Positions 53,854 to 62,710 of a stretch of DNA of 64,000 nt are shown one piece after another (position 1 is the first letter of the stretch; each line of letters begins with the position of its first letter). The stretch is from assembly GCF_009663395.1 (NCBI RefSeq), contig NZ_QKNW01000001.1, forward strand, positions 1,426,001-1,490,000, written 5' to 3'. The notes under the pieces were generated by a model. It saw only the letters and a program-made list of their open reading frames with translations. It did no database searches and was not told the origin of the DNA. Source of the DNA: Halosegnis longus. Its GTDB lineage: Archaea; Halobacteriota; Halobacteria; Halobacteriales; Haloarculaceae. The translations under genes and the position numbers were made by a program.

Positions 53854-54535
53854 GGACCGTCACCTCCTGGTCGTCCGTGAGGCCGAGTTCGTCCCGGAGC
53901 TTGACCGGGGCGATGATCTCCAGCTTGTCGGCGTCGTGGTGGGTGCGCTCGGGCGCGATGACGTGGGCCGTCTCGAAGCTTTCCTCGTCGGTCTCGACGG
54001 TCGCCGGCCAGCAGAACGCCGGCCCGTAGGTGCGGTCGTCACCTTCCCAGCCGTCGATACGCACCGGCTCGAAGCTGTCCATCCGGCTGCGTGCGGCGAC
54101 GGACTCGTCGTCGAGTTCGACGTTGAGCGTGCCGAGGAACGGCTCGTAGCCCAGTTTCTCCTCGAACTGCTCCATGTAGCCCGGAAGAGAGATGTAGTGG
54201 CGACCCTCGCCCATCCCGCTGGTGACGTGGCCGTCGAAGGCGACCGAGAGGTCGCGCTCGAAGATGTGGCGGTACTGCTCGTACTCGCTGCGGAGCACGC
54301 GCTCGCCGTCGTCGGTGAGGGTGACGCGCTGGCCGTCACCGAGCATCTCGCGCTCGATGAGGCCGGCGGATTCGAGCCGCTGGAGCCGGCGGGAGGCGGT
54401 CTGGTTCGAGGCGTCGAGCCGTTCGGCGACGGCCGCACACGTCACCGTGGTCGGGCCGTCGATACTGCCCGCGAGCGCGAGTTCCTTGAGCGTCGTGAGT
54501 TCGTCCGGACCGACGGACGCGACCTGCTCTTGCAT
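53837..54535 (-). CDS. ribK: CTP-dependent riboflavin kinase with N-terminal winged helix (RbkR type)
   Basis: The 232-residue protein has two parts. Residues about 8-85 form a winged helix ([44 protein letters not shown]). Residues about 95-230 form the DUF120 riboflavin kinase ([50 protein letters not shown]-like). The kinase uses CTP to make FMN. Fusions of this type (RbkR) are known to repress riboflavin genes as well. Inverted repeats at its promoter suggest autoregulation. Confidence 0.93.
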   Translation of the reverse strand: MQEQVASVGPDELTTLKELALAGSIDGPTTVTCAAVAERLDASNQTASRRLQRLESAGLIEREMLGDGQRVTLTDDGERVLRSEYEQYRHIFERDLSVAFDGHVTSGMGEGRHYISLPGYMEQFEEKLGYEPFLGTLNVELDDESVAARSRMDSFEPVRIDGWEGDDRTYGPAFCWPATVETDEESFETAHVIAPERTHHDADKLEIIAPVKLRDELGLTDDQEVTVRVTAE

Positions 54536-54538
54536 ACC

Positions 54539-54576
54539 CGAAGGTGGGGCCTTCGCGTAGTTAACCATATCGTTAC
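54539..54576. promoter_or_regulatory. Inverted repeats at the riboflavin kinase promoter
   Basis: CGAAGG/CCTTCG (54539-54555, 5-nt spacer) is followed by AGTTAAC and GTTACT around CATATC (about 54558-54576), an imperfect palindrome that covers the likely TATA position. Both are good operator candidates for the RbkR-type protein. Confidence 0.4.
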
Positions 54577-54601
54577 TGGCACGCATCGCAGAAGTGGAAC
54601 G

Positions 54602-55555
54602 CTACGCCCAGAAGTCGCTGCCGCCCTTCAGCTTCGGCACCCACGTGTCCTCGTCGCGCGAGAGCAGGGTGACGCGGGAGTCGGGCACCTCGCGGAAGGT
54701 GTCGTGCTCGGGGAGGAACTCCCCGACGCGTTCGGTGAAGGCTTTCACCTCCTCGTGGCTCGGCATGTTCTCGTGGCCGAGCCGGCTCCGCGAGTGGCCG
54801 ACGTACATGTACGCCTTCATCTCCAAGAAGTCGATGTCGGCTCGCTCGCACATCACAGCGTACCACTCCGGCGTGTGCATGTTGAAGCCGTCGACCAGGG
54901 TGGTCCGGATGACCGTCCGGGTGTCGTCCTTCTCTGCCAGCACGTCGAGCGTGTCGAGCAGTCGCTCCCAGGCGTCCTCTTCCATCGCGGCGACCGTCTC
55001 GTCGAAGGTGTGGCGGTCGGCGGCGTCGACGGAGACGTACAGCTGGGTCGGGTCACACGCGTCGAGCACCTCGGGCCGCGTGCCGTTGGAGACGAGGAAG
55101 GTCGTGATGTCGCGGTCGTGGAACGCCTCGATGAGCTCCGGCAGATACGGGTACAGCGTCGGCTCGCCGTCCAGCGAGATGGCGACGTGGCGCGGCTCCA
55201 TCGCCTCGTCGAAGACGCGTCTCGGCACCTCGTCGTTGCCGCCGAAGCCGGACAGCAGTTTGCGCTGCAGCTCGATGGACGCGTCCACGACCGCCTCGGG
55301 GTCGTCCCACTCGACCTCGTCGAGTTCGTACGCGTGACCGGCGTGGTCGCGCCAGCAGAAGACGCACCGCTCGTTGCACTTCACCACGGGGGTCATCTGG
55401 ATGCAGCGGTGCGATTGGATGCCGTAGAAGGTGTTCTTGTAACAGCGCCCCTCGCCGCGGAGCGCGTTGGCCGTCCACCCGCAGGTCTGTGCGGCGGTGT
55501 GGTTTTTGCTGTGGTACTCCGGGTCGTCCACCTGTTTCGGCCCGGTGTCGCTCAT
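54602..55555 (-). CDS. taw1: 4-demethylwyosine synthase (TYW1 homologue)
   Basis: The radical SAM enzyme builds the tricyclic base of wyosine in tRNA-Phe from pyruvate and N1-methylguanosine. The 317-residue protein has the cluster motif CNERCVFCW (CX3CX2C), further cysteines CGWTAN, RCYKN and HRCIQM that may bind a second cluster, the SAM motif LDGEPTLYP, and VKAFTERVGEFLP at the end. It is 66 bp upstream of the riboflavin kinase gene. Confidence 0.95.
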   Translation of the reverse strand: MSDTGPKQVDDPEYHSKNHTAAQTCGWTANALRGEGRCYKNTFYGIQSHRCIQMTPVVKCNERCVFCWRDHAGHAYELDEVEWDDPEAVVDASIELQRKLLSGFGGNDEVPRRVFDEAMEPRHVAISLDGEPTLYPYLPELIEAFHDRDITTFLVSNGTRPEVLDACDPTQLYVSVDAADRHTFDETVAAMEEDAWERLLDTLDVLAEKDDTRTVIRTTLVDGFNMHTPEWYAVMCERADIDFLEMKAYMYVGHSRSRLGHENMPSHEEVKAFTERVGEFLPEHDTFREVPDSRVTLLSRDEDTWVPKLKGGSDFWA

Positions 55556-55602
55556 ACCCGACGCTCGCGGGCCGCGGGCCTAAAGCCGTCGCTGTCCGGC
55601 CG

Positions 55603-55608
55603 AAAAAA
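55603..55608 (-). terminator. Oligo-T terminator after the first propeller gene
   Basis: Six Ts on the minus strand, about 15-20 bp after the stop at 55623. Confidence 0.45.
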
Positions 55609-55622
55609 CGAGAATTAGGGGG

Positions 55623-56762
55623 TTAACTCTGGGTGACTTCCGGCGGCAGTCGGAAGACGGCCAGCCCGGAGGAGCCGACGGCGACGTCGGGGTAGACGTT
55701 CTCGCTGTCGGGAGCCGGTCGGCCGTAACGGGCTTCGAGCAGGTTGCTCTCTACCGGAGAGTCGAGCTGCGTCCACTGTGTCTCCGGCGTCTTCTCGAAG
55801 ATGCGCCCGGAGTTGCCGACGACGAGCTTCTTGTCGCCCTCGCGGGTGACGCAGTTGAGCCGCTTCGTCCCGAGCTGGAGCGGCGTCCAGTTGTTACAGG
55901 AACACTCCAGCCGATACAGCTTCCCGCCGCCCGCGGAGACGTACGCGCGGTCGACGTCCTGGGTCTCGTAGCTGATCACGTCGGTCGTGGCGACCTGTGA
56001 GTCCGGGATGCCGATGTCGTCCCACGAGTCCGTCGCGTAGCTGTCGCCGGTGTTCTCCAGCGCGTTCGAGGAGGTGTCGACGACGTGGCCGTACCCCGGG
56101 CGGGATTCGCGCATGTCGATCGCCGCGGCGTTCGACCCCGACGCCGGCTTGACGAGGTTGACGCCGTCCTCCTCGAGGTCCGTAAGTAGGCACTTCTGCT
56201 GTTGGTCGAACGGCATCCGCATCACCTCACCCGAGCCGTTGGACGCGTAGATGACCTCCTCGTCCACGTCGCCGACGACGGAGATTCCCTCCCACGTCGA
56301 GGTCTTGCCCGACGGCGCGGAGTAGTTGTACTTCGTCTTCGTCTCCACGTCGAAGGCACCGAAGGCACCGGAGCCGCCGACGAAGTAGACGCGCTTGCCG
56401 TCGTCGGTTGTGCTGGCGGCCCGCAGCGGCGCACCACGCGTCTGTGGCCCGTTGCTGAACGCCAGTTCCCACTCGTGGGCGGTGACGTCGTAATCCTCCG
56501 GCGTCCCCTTCCCGTTCGTCGCGTAGGTGAGGAGATTCCCGGTCGCGCCGACCGCCACCGGACCGCGCGTGGTCATGGTGACGCTCCGGAGCGTCTTGCT
56601 CGTCGGGACCTGGTCGTCCGCGTACGTCTGCCAGCCCGCCGCCTGCTGGGAGGTCGTGGCGTTTACCGTGCCGAGTGCAGCTGCACCGCCGGCAACTGCG
56701 GTTGCTGCACCGGCTGTCTTCAGTACCGACCGTCGCGTGAACAGTGACTCAGTATCTGACAT
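55623..56762 (-). CDS. Tat-exported propeller-like protein (paralogue A), function unknown
   Basis: The 379-residue protein has a twin-arginine signal (FTRRSVLKTAGAATAVAGGAA). The rest is made of short repeated beta blades with GNLLTYA, YFVGGSGAFGAF, YASNGSGEVMRM and VGNSGRIFEK, in the manner of BNR/YCF48 propellers. Near residue 300 it has the motif CSCNNWTPLQLGTKRLNCV, which the next gene shares. A YCF48-like role in assembly is possible but not shown. The start at 56762 puts the RR motif near the N-terminus; a GTG 9 bp upstream is less likely. Confidence 0.78.
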   Translation of the reverse strand: MSDTESLFTRRSVLKTAGAATAVAGGAAALGTVNATTSQQAAGWQTYADDQVPTSKTLRSVTMTTRGPVAVGATGNLLTYATNGKGTPEDYDVTAHEWELAFSNGPQTRGAPLRAASTTDDGKRVYFVGGSGAFGAFDVETKTKYNYSAPSGKTSTWEGISVVGDVDEEVIYASNGSGEVMRMPFDQQQKCLLTDLEEDGVNLVKPASGSNAAAIDMRESRPGYGHVVDTSSNALENTGDSYATDSWDDIGIPDSQVATTDVISYETQDVDRAYVSAGGGKLYRLECSCNNWTPLQLGTKRLNCVTREGDKKLVVGNSGRIFEKTPETQWTQLDSPVESNLLEARYGRPAPDSENVYPDVAVGSSGLAVFRLPPEVTQS

Positions 56763-56799
56763 TGTCTGCACCCTCTATCCGTTGCGACACAGGATTAGC

Positions 56800-56808
56800 A
56801 TATAAAAC
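56800..56808 (-). promoter_or_regulatory. TATA box of propeller gene A
   Basis: GTTTTATAT on the minus strand, about 38-46 bp before the ATG, in an unusually AT-rich spacer (56763-56880). Confidence 0.5.
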
Positions 56809-56880
56809 TATAACACCAATACTTGGAAATAAAGAAATTTCTAACGGACGAGAGCAAACAGACTGCCGAATCGTGGGGGA

Positions 56881-57840
56881 TTATCGTTCGAGTATCGTTC
56901 CGGAGTTTCCGACGAGGATGTCCGTTTCGCCGACGGTTGCATCGAGGAGCGTGTTCCCGGTCGGGGTGTCGGTGACCGAGAAGCCGTCCGCGTCGCGGTC
57001 GAACGCGCGGCCGCTCTCGCCGGCCCCGAGCACGCGCGTGCCGTCGCGTGCGAGTCCGCGAATCGCCTTGCTCCCCGCCTGCAGCGGGGTCCACAGCGAG
57101 CAGTCGCAGTCGCGTCGCCACAGCCGTCCGGTGGCCGCGCCGACGAAGACCCGGTCGGGACCGCTGGCGACATCGTACGTCGACGCGGCCGAGTCCGCGA
57201 TACCGACCCGCGTCCACGTCTCGCCGGCGTCCGTCGTCTGGTACACCCCGCTGTTCGAGGAGACGGCTCGGCCGCGTTCGGGACCGTGGAAGTCGACTGC
57301 CCGAATCGTGTACGAGCCGCCCGTGTCGCTCGTACTCCACGACATGCCACCCTCCTCCGTGTCCGCGCGCGCGCCGACGTACACCTCGCCCGACGACTTC
57401 GTGAGATACACCCGCTCGCCGCCGGCGGGACCAGTGACCGCGACGTCGGTGAACGTCGGGGAGACGTTCGGCGGCTTGTGCGAGGTGACGGAGCCGTCAG
57501 CACGGTCGTACGCACCGACGGCTCCGGACGACCCCGCGACCCACAGGAGTCGCTCGTCGTCGGTGGCGTCGACGCCGTAGAGCGTTTTCTGCCCGCCGGT
57601 CGGTCCGGTCGTGTCGTAGACGGACCACGAGCCGCCGCTGCGTTCGACGACGCGCCTGCTCGACCCGACCGCGTACGCGTTTGCACCCGCACGCGTGACG
57701 GCGTTGAGTGTCTTCCCGGTTCCAGAGTCGACGCGCTCCCAGTCGCCCGCGAGGACGTCACTCGCTCCCAGCGTGGCCACGCCAACCGCTGTCGTGCCTA
57801 CGCTCGCGAGCACCGTTCGACGCGACGCCGGCGTATCCAT
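56881..57840 (-). CDS. Tat-exported propeller-like protein (paralogue B), function unknown
   Basis: The 319-residue protein has a twin-arginine signal (ASRRTVLASVGTTAVGVATLG) and blade-like repeats: AYAVGSSRRVVERSGG, LLWVAGSSGAVGAY, SNSGVYQTTDAGETWTRVG (a classic BNR/Asp-box), FVGAATGRLWRRD and LVGNSGTILER. The motif CDCSLWTPLQAGSKAIRGL matches paralogue A. The Asp-box supports a sialidase/YCF48-type propeller. The start at 57840 is favoured by the TATA box; a TTG 15 bp upstream is less likely. Confidence 0.78.
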   Translation of the reverse strand: MDTPASRRTVLASVGTTAVGVATLGASDVLAGDWERVDSGTGKTLNAVTRAGANAYAVGSSRRVVERSGGSWSVYDTTGPTGGQKTLYGVDATDDERLLWVAGSSGAVGAYDRADGSVTSHKPPNVSPTFTDVAVTGPAGGERVYLTKSSGEVYVGARADTEEGGMSWSTSDTGGSYTIRAVDFHGPERGRAVSSNSGVYQTTDAGETWTRVGIADSAASTYDVASGPDRVFVGAATGRLWRRDCDCSLWTPLQAGSKAIRGLARDGTRVLGAGESGRAFDRDADGFSVTDTPTGNTLLDATVGETDILVGNSGTILER

Positions 57841-58131
57841 CAGTCGCTCCAACACAAGAATCTATATAAAAAGGACGGGGTGAGTTTCCGGCCGTTGAGA
57901 CGATACGTCTCGAGGAATTCGGTCTGTTAGGCGTAGTGGCCGGCTATTCCGACTGTCGCTGCTGAAAGGACAGATTGCTATTTCGGCGCGTGAGGGTGTT
58001 ATTCGACAGCCTACGTACCTTAGCTTTCCGTGTCGCTCACCTTCGTTCGCTCTCGCGTCGTGCAAGATTGACTCACGCCGTTCGCCAATCATCTCCGCAA
58101 GCCCCTTTATCACCCACAGGAAACGAGAGCC
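57841..58131. other. Long spacer between propeller B and argS
   Basis: This 291-bp gap carries the minus-strand TATA box of the propeller gene (TTTTTATATAGA, 57862-57873) and, at its other end, CTTTATC (58105-58111), 21-27 bp before argS. The middle 200 bp show no convincing open frame, tRNA or strong hairpin. Confidence 0.5.
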
Positions 58132-59862
58132 ATGTTCATCGCCTTCCGCGAGGAGGTTGCTGCCGTCCTCGCCGACGCACTCGACGACCGCGGCTATCCG
58201 AGCGACGACCTCGGACTCGAGGAGCCGCCCGAGGAGTTCGACGCCGTCCTCGCCTCCTCGGTCGCCTTCCGACTCGCCAGCGAAGCCGGCGCGCCACCGC
58301 CGGAGGTCGCCGGCGAACTCGCCGACGCGGTCGACCTCTCGGAGACCACCTACGTCGACTCGGTCGCGACCCAGGGGCCGTACGTCAACTTCACGCCGGG
58401 CGAGGCGTACTTCGCCGACGCGCTCGCCGTCCGCGAGGAGAGCGGCCGCCTCGACTCGACGGGCGACTCCGTCGTCGTCGAACACACCAGCGCGAACCCG
58501 ACCGGCCCGGTCCACGTCGGCCGGGCGCGCAACCCCATCGTCGGGGACGCCGTCGCGAATCTGCTCGAATACGCCGGCAACGACGTGGACCGCCACTACT
58601 ACGTCAACGACGCCGGCCGCCAGATGGCTGTCTTCACGTGGGCGTACGAGACGTTCGACGAGTCGGAGCTTCCCGAGCCGGAGCGCGACCGCATCGAGTA
58701 CGACATGGTGCGCTACTACCGCAAGGGCAACGAGTTCCTCGACTCCGCCGACGAAGCCGCCGTCGAGGCCGCCGAGGCCGAAATCGAGTCGATTCTCCAG
58801 GGGTTAGAGGCGGGCGACGACGACACCTACGAGCGCGTTGGCGAGGTGGTCGATGCGGTGCTCGGCGGGATGAAGGAGTGTCTCGCGCGCCTGCCGGCGA
58901 CGTTCGACGAGTTCGTCAAGGAGACCCGGTTCATGAAGAACGGCGACACCGACGACGTGGTCGCCCGCCTGAAGGAGCTGGACGAGGCCGTCTACGAGGA
59001 GGACGCGTGGCAACTCGACTTGGACGGCTTCGAGAAGAACCTCGTCTTTCTGCGGTCTGACGGCACCTCGCTGTACACGACCCGCGATTTGGCCCACCAC
59101 GAGTGGAAGTTCGACAACTACGATCGCGCGGTCACGGTGTTGGGCGAAGACCACAAGCTCCAGGCCGGCCAGCTGAAGGAGACGCTCGGGCTGCTCGGCA
59201 ACGACACCGACCAACTGGAGTCGGTCATCTACTCGTACGTGAACCTCCCGGAGGGGAAGATGTCGACGCGTGCGGGCACGGGCATCGACCTCGACGACCT
59301 GCTCGATGAGGCAATCGTTCGCGCCCGCGACGAGGTGGAATCCCGACTCGACACGCGCGACCGCGACGACGACCTCGACGAGACGGACATCGAGCGCATC
59401 GCCCGCCAGGTCGGTATCGGCGCGGTTCGGTACGACATCGTGAGCAAGCAGCCGACGAAGGCCATCACCTTCGAGTGGGAGCGCGCCCTCGACTTCGAGG
59501 CCCAGTCCGCGCCGTACGTCCAGTACGTCCACGCGCGGTGTTGTGGCATCCTCGATGACGCCGGCGAGGTGCCCGACGGCGACGTGGCGGCGCTCACCGA
59601 ACCGGAAGCCCGCGAGCTGCTGCGTGAAATCGCGCGGTTCGAAGGCGTCATCGACGGGGCCGCGGCGGACCTCCAGCCCCACCGGATTGCGACCTACACG
59701 CGCGACCTCGCGGAGGCGTTCAACGCCTTCTACCGCGAGTGTCCAGTACTGTCGGCCGAGGAGGACGTGCGCGACGCCCGCGTCGCGCTCGTGGCCGCGG
59801 CTCGCCACACGATGGCGAATGCACTCGACGTTATCGGCGTTGAAGCGCCGGTGTCGATGTAA
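58132..59862 (+). CDS. argS: Arginyl-tRNA synthetase
   Basis: The enzyme charges tRNA-Arg. The 576-residue class I synthetase has the HIGH-type motif HVGRARN within [17 protein letters not shown], the KMSKS-like KMSTRAG (about 378-384), and the C-terminal anticodon-binding region (about 460-576) with YVQYVHARC. The N-terminal additional domain (1-110) is present, so it is full length. Confidence 0.97.
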   Translation: MFIAFREEVAAVLADALDDRGYPSDDLGLEEPPEEFDAVLASSVAFRLASEAGAPPPEVAGELADAVDLSETTYVDSVATQGPYVNFTPGEAYFADALAVREESGRLDSTGDSVVVEHTSANPTGPVHVGRARNPIVGDAVANLLEYAGNDVDRHYYVNDAGRQMAVFTWAYETFDESELPEPERDRIEYDMVRYYRKGNEFLDSADEAAVEAAEAEIESILQGLEAGDDDTYERVGEVVDAVLGGMKECLARLPATFDEFVKETRFMKNGDTDDVVARLKELDEAVYEEDAWQLDLDGFEKNLVFLRSDGTSLYTTRDLAHHEWKFDNYDRAVTVLGEDHKLQAGQLKETLGLLGNDTDQLESVIYSYVNLPEGKMSTRAGTGIDLDDLLDEAIVRARDEVESRLDTRDRDDDLDETDIERIARQVGIGAVRYDIVSKQPTKAITFEWERALDFEAQSAPYVQYVHARCCGILDDAGEVPDGDVAALTEPEARELLREIARFEGVIDGAAADLQPHRIATYTRDLAEAFNAFYRECPVLSAEEDVRDARVALVAAARHTMANALDVIGVEAPVSM

Positions 59863-60009
59863 TCAGAGGGGGAGAACGAAGCCGCCGGAGTTGATGAGCG
59901 TCCCGCCGGCGAACTGGACGGCGGCCGCGCCGAGACCGAGCGCGAGCAGCAGGAAGATCACAATCCACGACAGCGGGATGCTCGTATCGACGTTGTCTGG
60001 GTCGGGCAT
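59863..60009 (-). CDS. Small single-span membrane protein, 48 residues
   Basis: Translation of the minus strand from the ATG at 60009 gives a polar start (MPDPDNVDTSIPLS), one strong hydrophobic helix (WIVIFLLLALGLGAAAVQF) and a short tail GGTLINSGGFVLPL. The frame ends 1 bp from the argS stop, and codon use is typical for this genome. The function is unknown. Confidence 0.6.
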   Translation of the reverse strand: MPDPDNVDTSIPLSWIVIFLLLALGLGAAAVQFAGGTLINSGGFVLPL

Positions 60010-60067
60010 ACCTCCCGTGGGGGGACGCGAGGCTTAAATCCTCACGACTCGGCGCAAGCGGTCAACA

Positions 60068-60077
60068 GGTACTTACG
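60068..60077 (+). promoter_or_regulatory. Promoter element of the release factor gene
   Basis: GGTACTTACG lies 23-32 bp before the ATG at 60100; this is a weak TATA-like match. Confidence 0.35.
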
Positions 60078-60099
60078 ACGCATTACCGTAGCGCGTGTA

Positions 60100-61353
60100 A
60101 TGAGCCAGCAGGAACAGGAGAAGTCGGACAAACAGAAGTACGACTTCCGAAAGGTCATCGAGGAGCTACAGGAGTACGAAGGCTCCGGCACGCAGTTGGT
60201 GAGCATCTACATCCCCGAAGACCGGCTCATCTCCGACGTGGCCGCACACATCACCCAGGAACACTCCGAAGCGTCCAACATCAAGTCCAAACAGACCCGA
60301 ACTGCCGTACAGGACGCCCTCACGTCGCTGAAGGACCGCCTCAAGTACTACGACGTGCGCCCGCCCGAAAACGGGATGGTCATGTTCTCCGGGGCGATCA
60401 ACAGCGGCGGCGGCCAGACGGACATGATTACCCGCGTCCTCGAATCGCCGCCGGACCCGGTCGAGTCGTTCCGCTACCACTGCGACTCGGCGTTCCTCAC
60501 CGAGCCGCTCGAACACATGCTCGCGGACAAGGGGCTGTTCGGACTCATCGTCTTGGACCGACGCGAGGCGAACGTCGGCTGGCTGAAAGGGAAACGCGTC
60601 GAGCCGGTGAAGTCGGCGTCGTCGCTCGTCCCCGGCAAGCAGCGGAAGGGTGGCCAGTCCGCCCAGCGATTCGCCCGCCTCCGACTGGAAGCCATCGACA
60701 ACTTCTATCAGGAGGTCGCGGAGATGGCAAACGACCTGTTCGTCGCCAAGCGCCACGAAATCGACGGCATCATCGTCGGCGGTCCCTCGCCGACGAAAGA
60801 CGAGTTCCTCGACGGCGACTACCTCCACCACGAGCTCCAGGACAGCGTCCTCGGGAAGTTCGACGTGTCATACACCGACGAGTCCGGACTGTACGACCTC
60901 GTCGACGCCGCAGAGGACGTGCTGGCCGAGACGGAGGTGATGAAGGACAAAGAGCAGATGAACGAGTTCTTCAAGGAGCTACACGACGGGGAGAAGGCCA
61001 CCTACGGCTTCGAGCAGACCCGTCGCAACCTCATCATGGGCTCGGTCGACCGCCTGCTCATCTCCGAGGACCTCCGCGACGACGTGGTCACCTACGAGTG
61101 TTCCAACGGCCACGAGGAGCGGGAAGTCATCGACCGCCGGAAGAACACCCCCGACCACGAGTGTAGCGAGTGTGGCGAGACCGTCAAGGGCGACGACGAA
61201 AATCGCGAGGACGTCATCGAACACCTCATCGACATCGCCGAACAGCGCGGCACGGAGACGAAGTTCATCTCGACGGACTTCGAGAAGGGCGAGCAACTGC
61301 TGACGGCGTTCGGTGGGATTGCCGGTATCTTACGCTACTCGACTGGCGTCTAA
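60100..61353 (+). CDS. prf1: Peptide chain release factor aRF1
   Basis: The factor recognises all three stop codons and frees the finished protein. The 417-residue protein has the stop-codon motif NIKS in ASNIKSKQTR (about 61-70), the catalytic GGQ in RKGGQSAQRF (about 180-190), and a C-terminal domain with a small zinc-type cluster (CSNGHEER, CSECGE). It is full length. Confidence 0.97.
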   Translation: MSQQEQEKSDKQKYDFRKVIEELQEYEGSGTQLVSIYIPEDRLISDVAAHITQEHSEASNIKSKQTRTAVQDALTSLKDRLKYYDVRPPENGMVMFSGAINSGGGQTDMITRVLESPPDPVESFRYHCDSAFLTEPLEHMLADKGLFGLIVLDRREANVGWLKGKRVEPVKSASSLVPGKQRKGGQSAQRFARLRLEAIDNFYQEVAEMANDLFVAKRHEIDGIIVGGPSPTKDEFLDGDYLHHELQDSVLGKFDVSYTDESGLYDLVDAAEDVLAETEVMKDKEQMNEFFKELHDGEKATYGFEQTRRNLIMGSVDRLLISEDLRDDVVTYECSNGHEEREVIDRRKNTPDHECSECGETVKGDDENREDVIEHLIDIAEQRGTETKFISTDFEKGEQLLTAFGGIAGILRYSTGV

Positions 61354-61401
61354 GCCGGCGCGCTTCGACACCCGTTTACCGCCCCCGCCACTCGTGTCGG
61401 T

Positions 61402-62328
61402 ATGACACTTGCCGTCACCTTCCTCGGGACGAGTGGGGCCGTTCCGACGGGCCAGCGGAACACGAGTTCGGTGTTTCTTCGCCGCGAGGGAGACTGCTTC
61501 CTGTTCGACTGTGGCGAGGGGACACAGCGACAGATGATGCGCTTCGGCACCGGCTTCGGCATCGACCACATCTTCCTCAGCCACACGCACGGCGACCACG
61601 TGCTCGGACTGCCGGGCCTGCTCCAGACGTGGGACTTCAACGAGCGCGACCGAGCCATCGCCATCCACACGCCGAACGGCACCCGACAGTTGGTCCGAAA
61701 CCTCACGAGCGCGACCGGCGCGCGCCCCTCCTACCCCGTCCGCATCCACGAGGTCGGTCCCGGCGACACCGTCCTCGACGCCGAGGAATACGAGGTGCGC
61801 GCCTTCGAGACGGACCACCGCGCGAAGTCCGTCGGCTACGCGCTCATCGAGGACGACCGCAAGGGGCGGTTCGACCGCGAGCGCGCCGAGGAACTGGGCG
61901 TCCCCGTCGGCCCGAAGTTCTCGACGCTCCACGCCGGCGACCCCGTCGAACTCGACGACGGTACGGTCGTCCACCCGGACGAAGTGGTCGGCGAGCCGCG
62001 CCCCGGCCGGACGGTCGCGTACACCGGCGACACCCGACCAATCGGCGCGACCGTCGAGGCGGCCGCCGACGCCGACCTGCTCATCCACGACGCGACCTTC
62101 CTCGACGACCGGCGCGAGCGCGCCGGCGAGACGGGCCACTCGACGGCCGTCCAGGCCGCCGAAATCGCGAACCGCGCGAACGCGAAGCGGCTCGCCCTGA
62201 CACACGTCTCCTCGCGGTACGCCGGCCACGAGTACGACATCGAGGACGAAGGGAAGGCCTACTTCGACGGCGAGGCGTTCCTCCCCGACGACGGCGACGA
62301 CATCGAGATTCCGTACCCCGACGAGTAA
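61402..62328 (+). CDS. rnz: Ribonuclease Z
   Basis: The enzyme trims the 3' trailer from tRNA precursors. The 308-residue protein is a metallo-beta-lactamase with HTHGDHVLGLPGLL (HXHXDH), the N-terminal FLGTSGAVPTGQRNTSS, the exosite-bearing region FDRERAEELGVPVGPKF, and later YTGDTRP and THVSSRYA. It has the length of the short (archaeal) form. Confidence 0.96.
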   Translation: MTLAVTFLGTSGAVPTGQRNTSSVFLRREGDCFLFDCGEGTQRQMMRFGTGFGIDHIFLSHTHGDHVLGLPGLLQTWDFNERDRAIAIHTPNGTRQLVRNLTSATGARPSYPVRIHEVGPGDTVLDAEEYEVRAFETDHRAKSVGYALIEDDRKGRFDRERAEELGVPVGPKFSTLHAGDPVELDDGTVVHPDEVVGEPRPGRTVAYTGDTRPIGATVEAAADADLLIHDATFLDDRRERAGETGHSTAVQAAEIANRANAKRLALTHVSSRYAGHEYDIEDEGKAYFDGEAFLPDDGDDIEIPYPDE

Positions 62329-62376
62329 CCACCCCGACCGCGCCACGCCTTTCTTTCCGCCCGGCGTTGCCCGGGT

Positions 62377-62709
62377 ATGGACCGCCACGACGCAGTCGAG
62401 CGCTACTACCACACCATCGACGCCGACGAGTATGAGCAACTGCGCGCGCTGCTCGCCGACGATTTCGTCCACGACCGCGGGGATATGCGACTCGACGGAG
62501 CCGACGCCTTCGTCGCGTTCATGCGCGGCGAGCGTCCCGACCCCGAGACGAGCCACGAACTCACCGCCATCTACGAGAGCGACGCCGGCATCGCTGCTGA
62601 AGGGACGCTCAGACGCGCGTCCGGCGAGGCGATGTTCTCCTTCGTGGACACCTTCCGCTTCGAAAACGAGAAGCTGTACGCGCTGACGACCTACACGCAC
62701 CCGGCGTGA
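62377..62709 (+). CDS. NTF2-like (SnoaL-type) protein
   Basis: The 110-residue protein has the cone-like NTF2 pattern: VERYYHTIDADEYEQLRALLADDFVHDRG near the start and FSFVDTFRFENEKLYALTTYTHPA at the end. Such proteins are isomerases, dehydratases or binding proteins; the ligand is unknown. Its end is 1 nt from the serS stop on the other strand. Confidence 0.85.
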   Translation: MDRHDAVERYYHTIDADEYEQLRALLADDFVHDRGDMRLDGADAFVAFMRGERPDPETSHELTAIYESDAGIAAEGTLRRASGEAMFSFVDTFRFENEKLYALTTYTHPA

Positions 62710-62710
62710 G

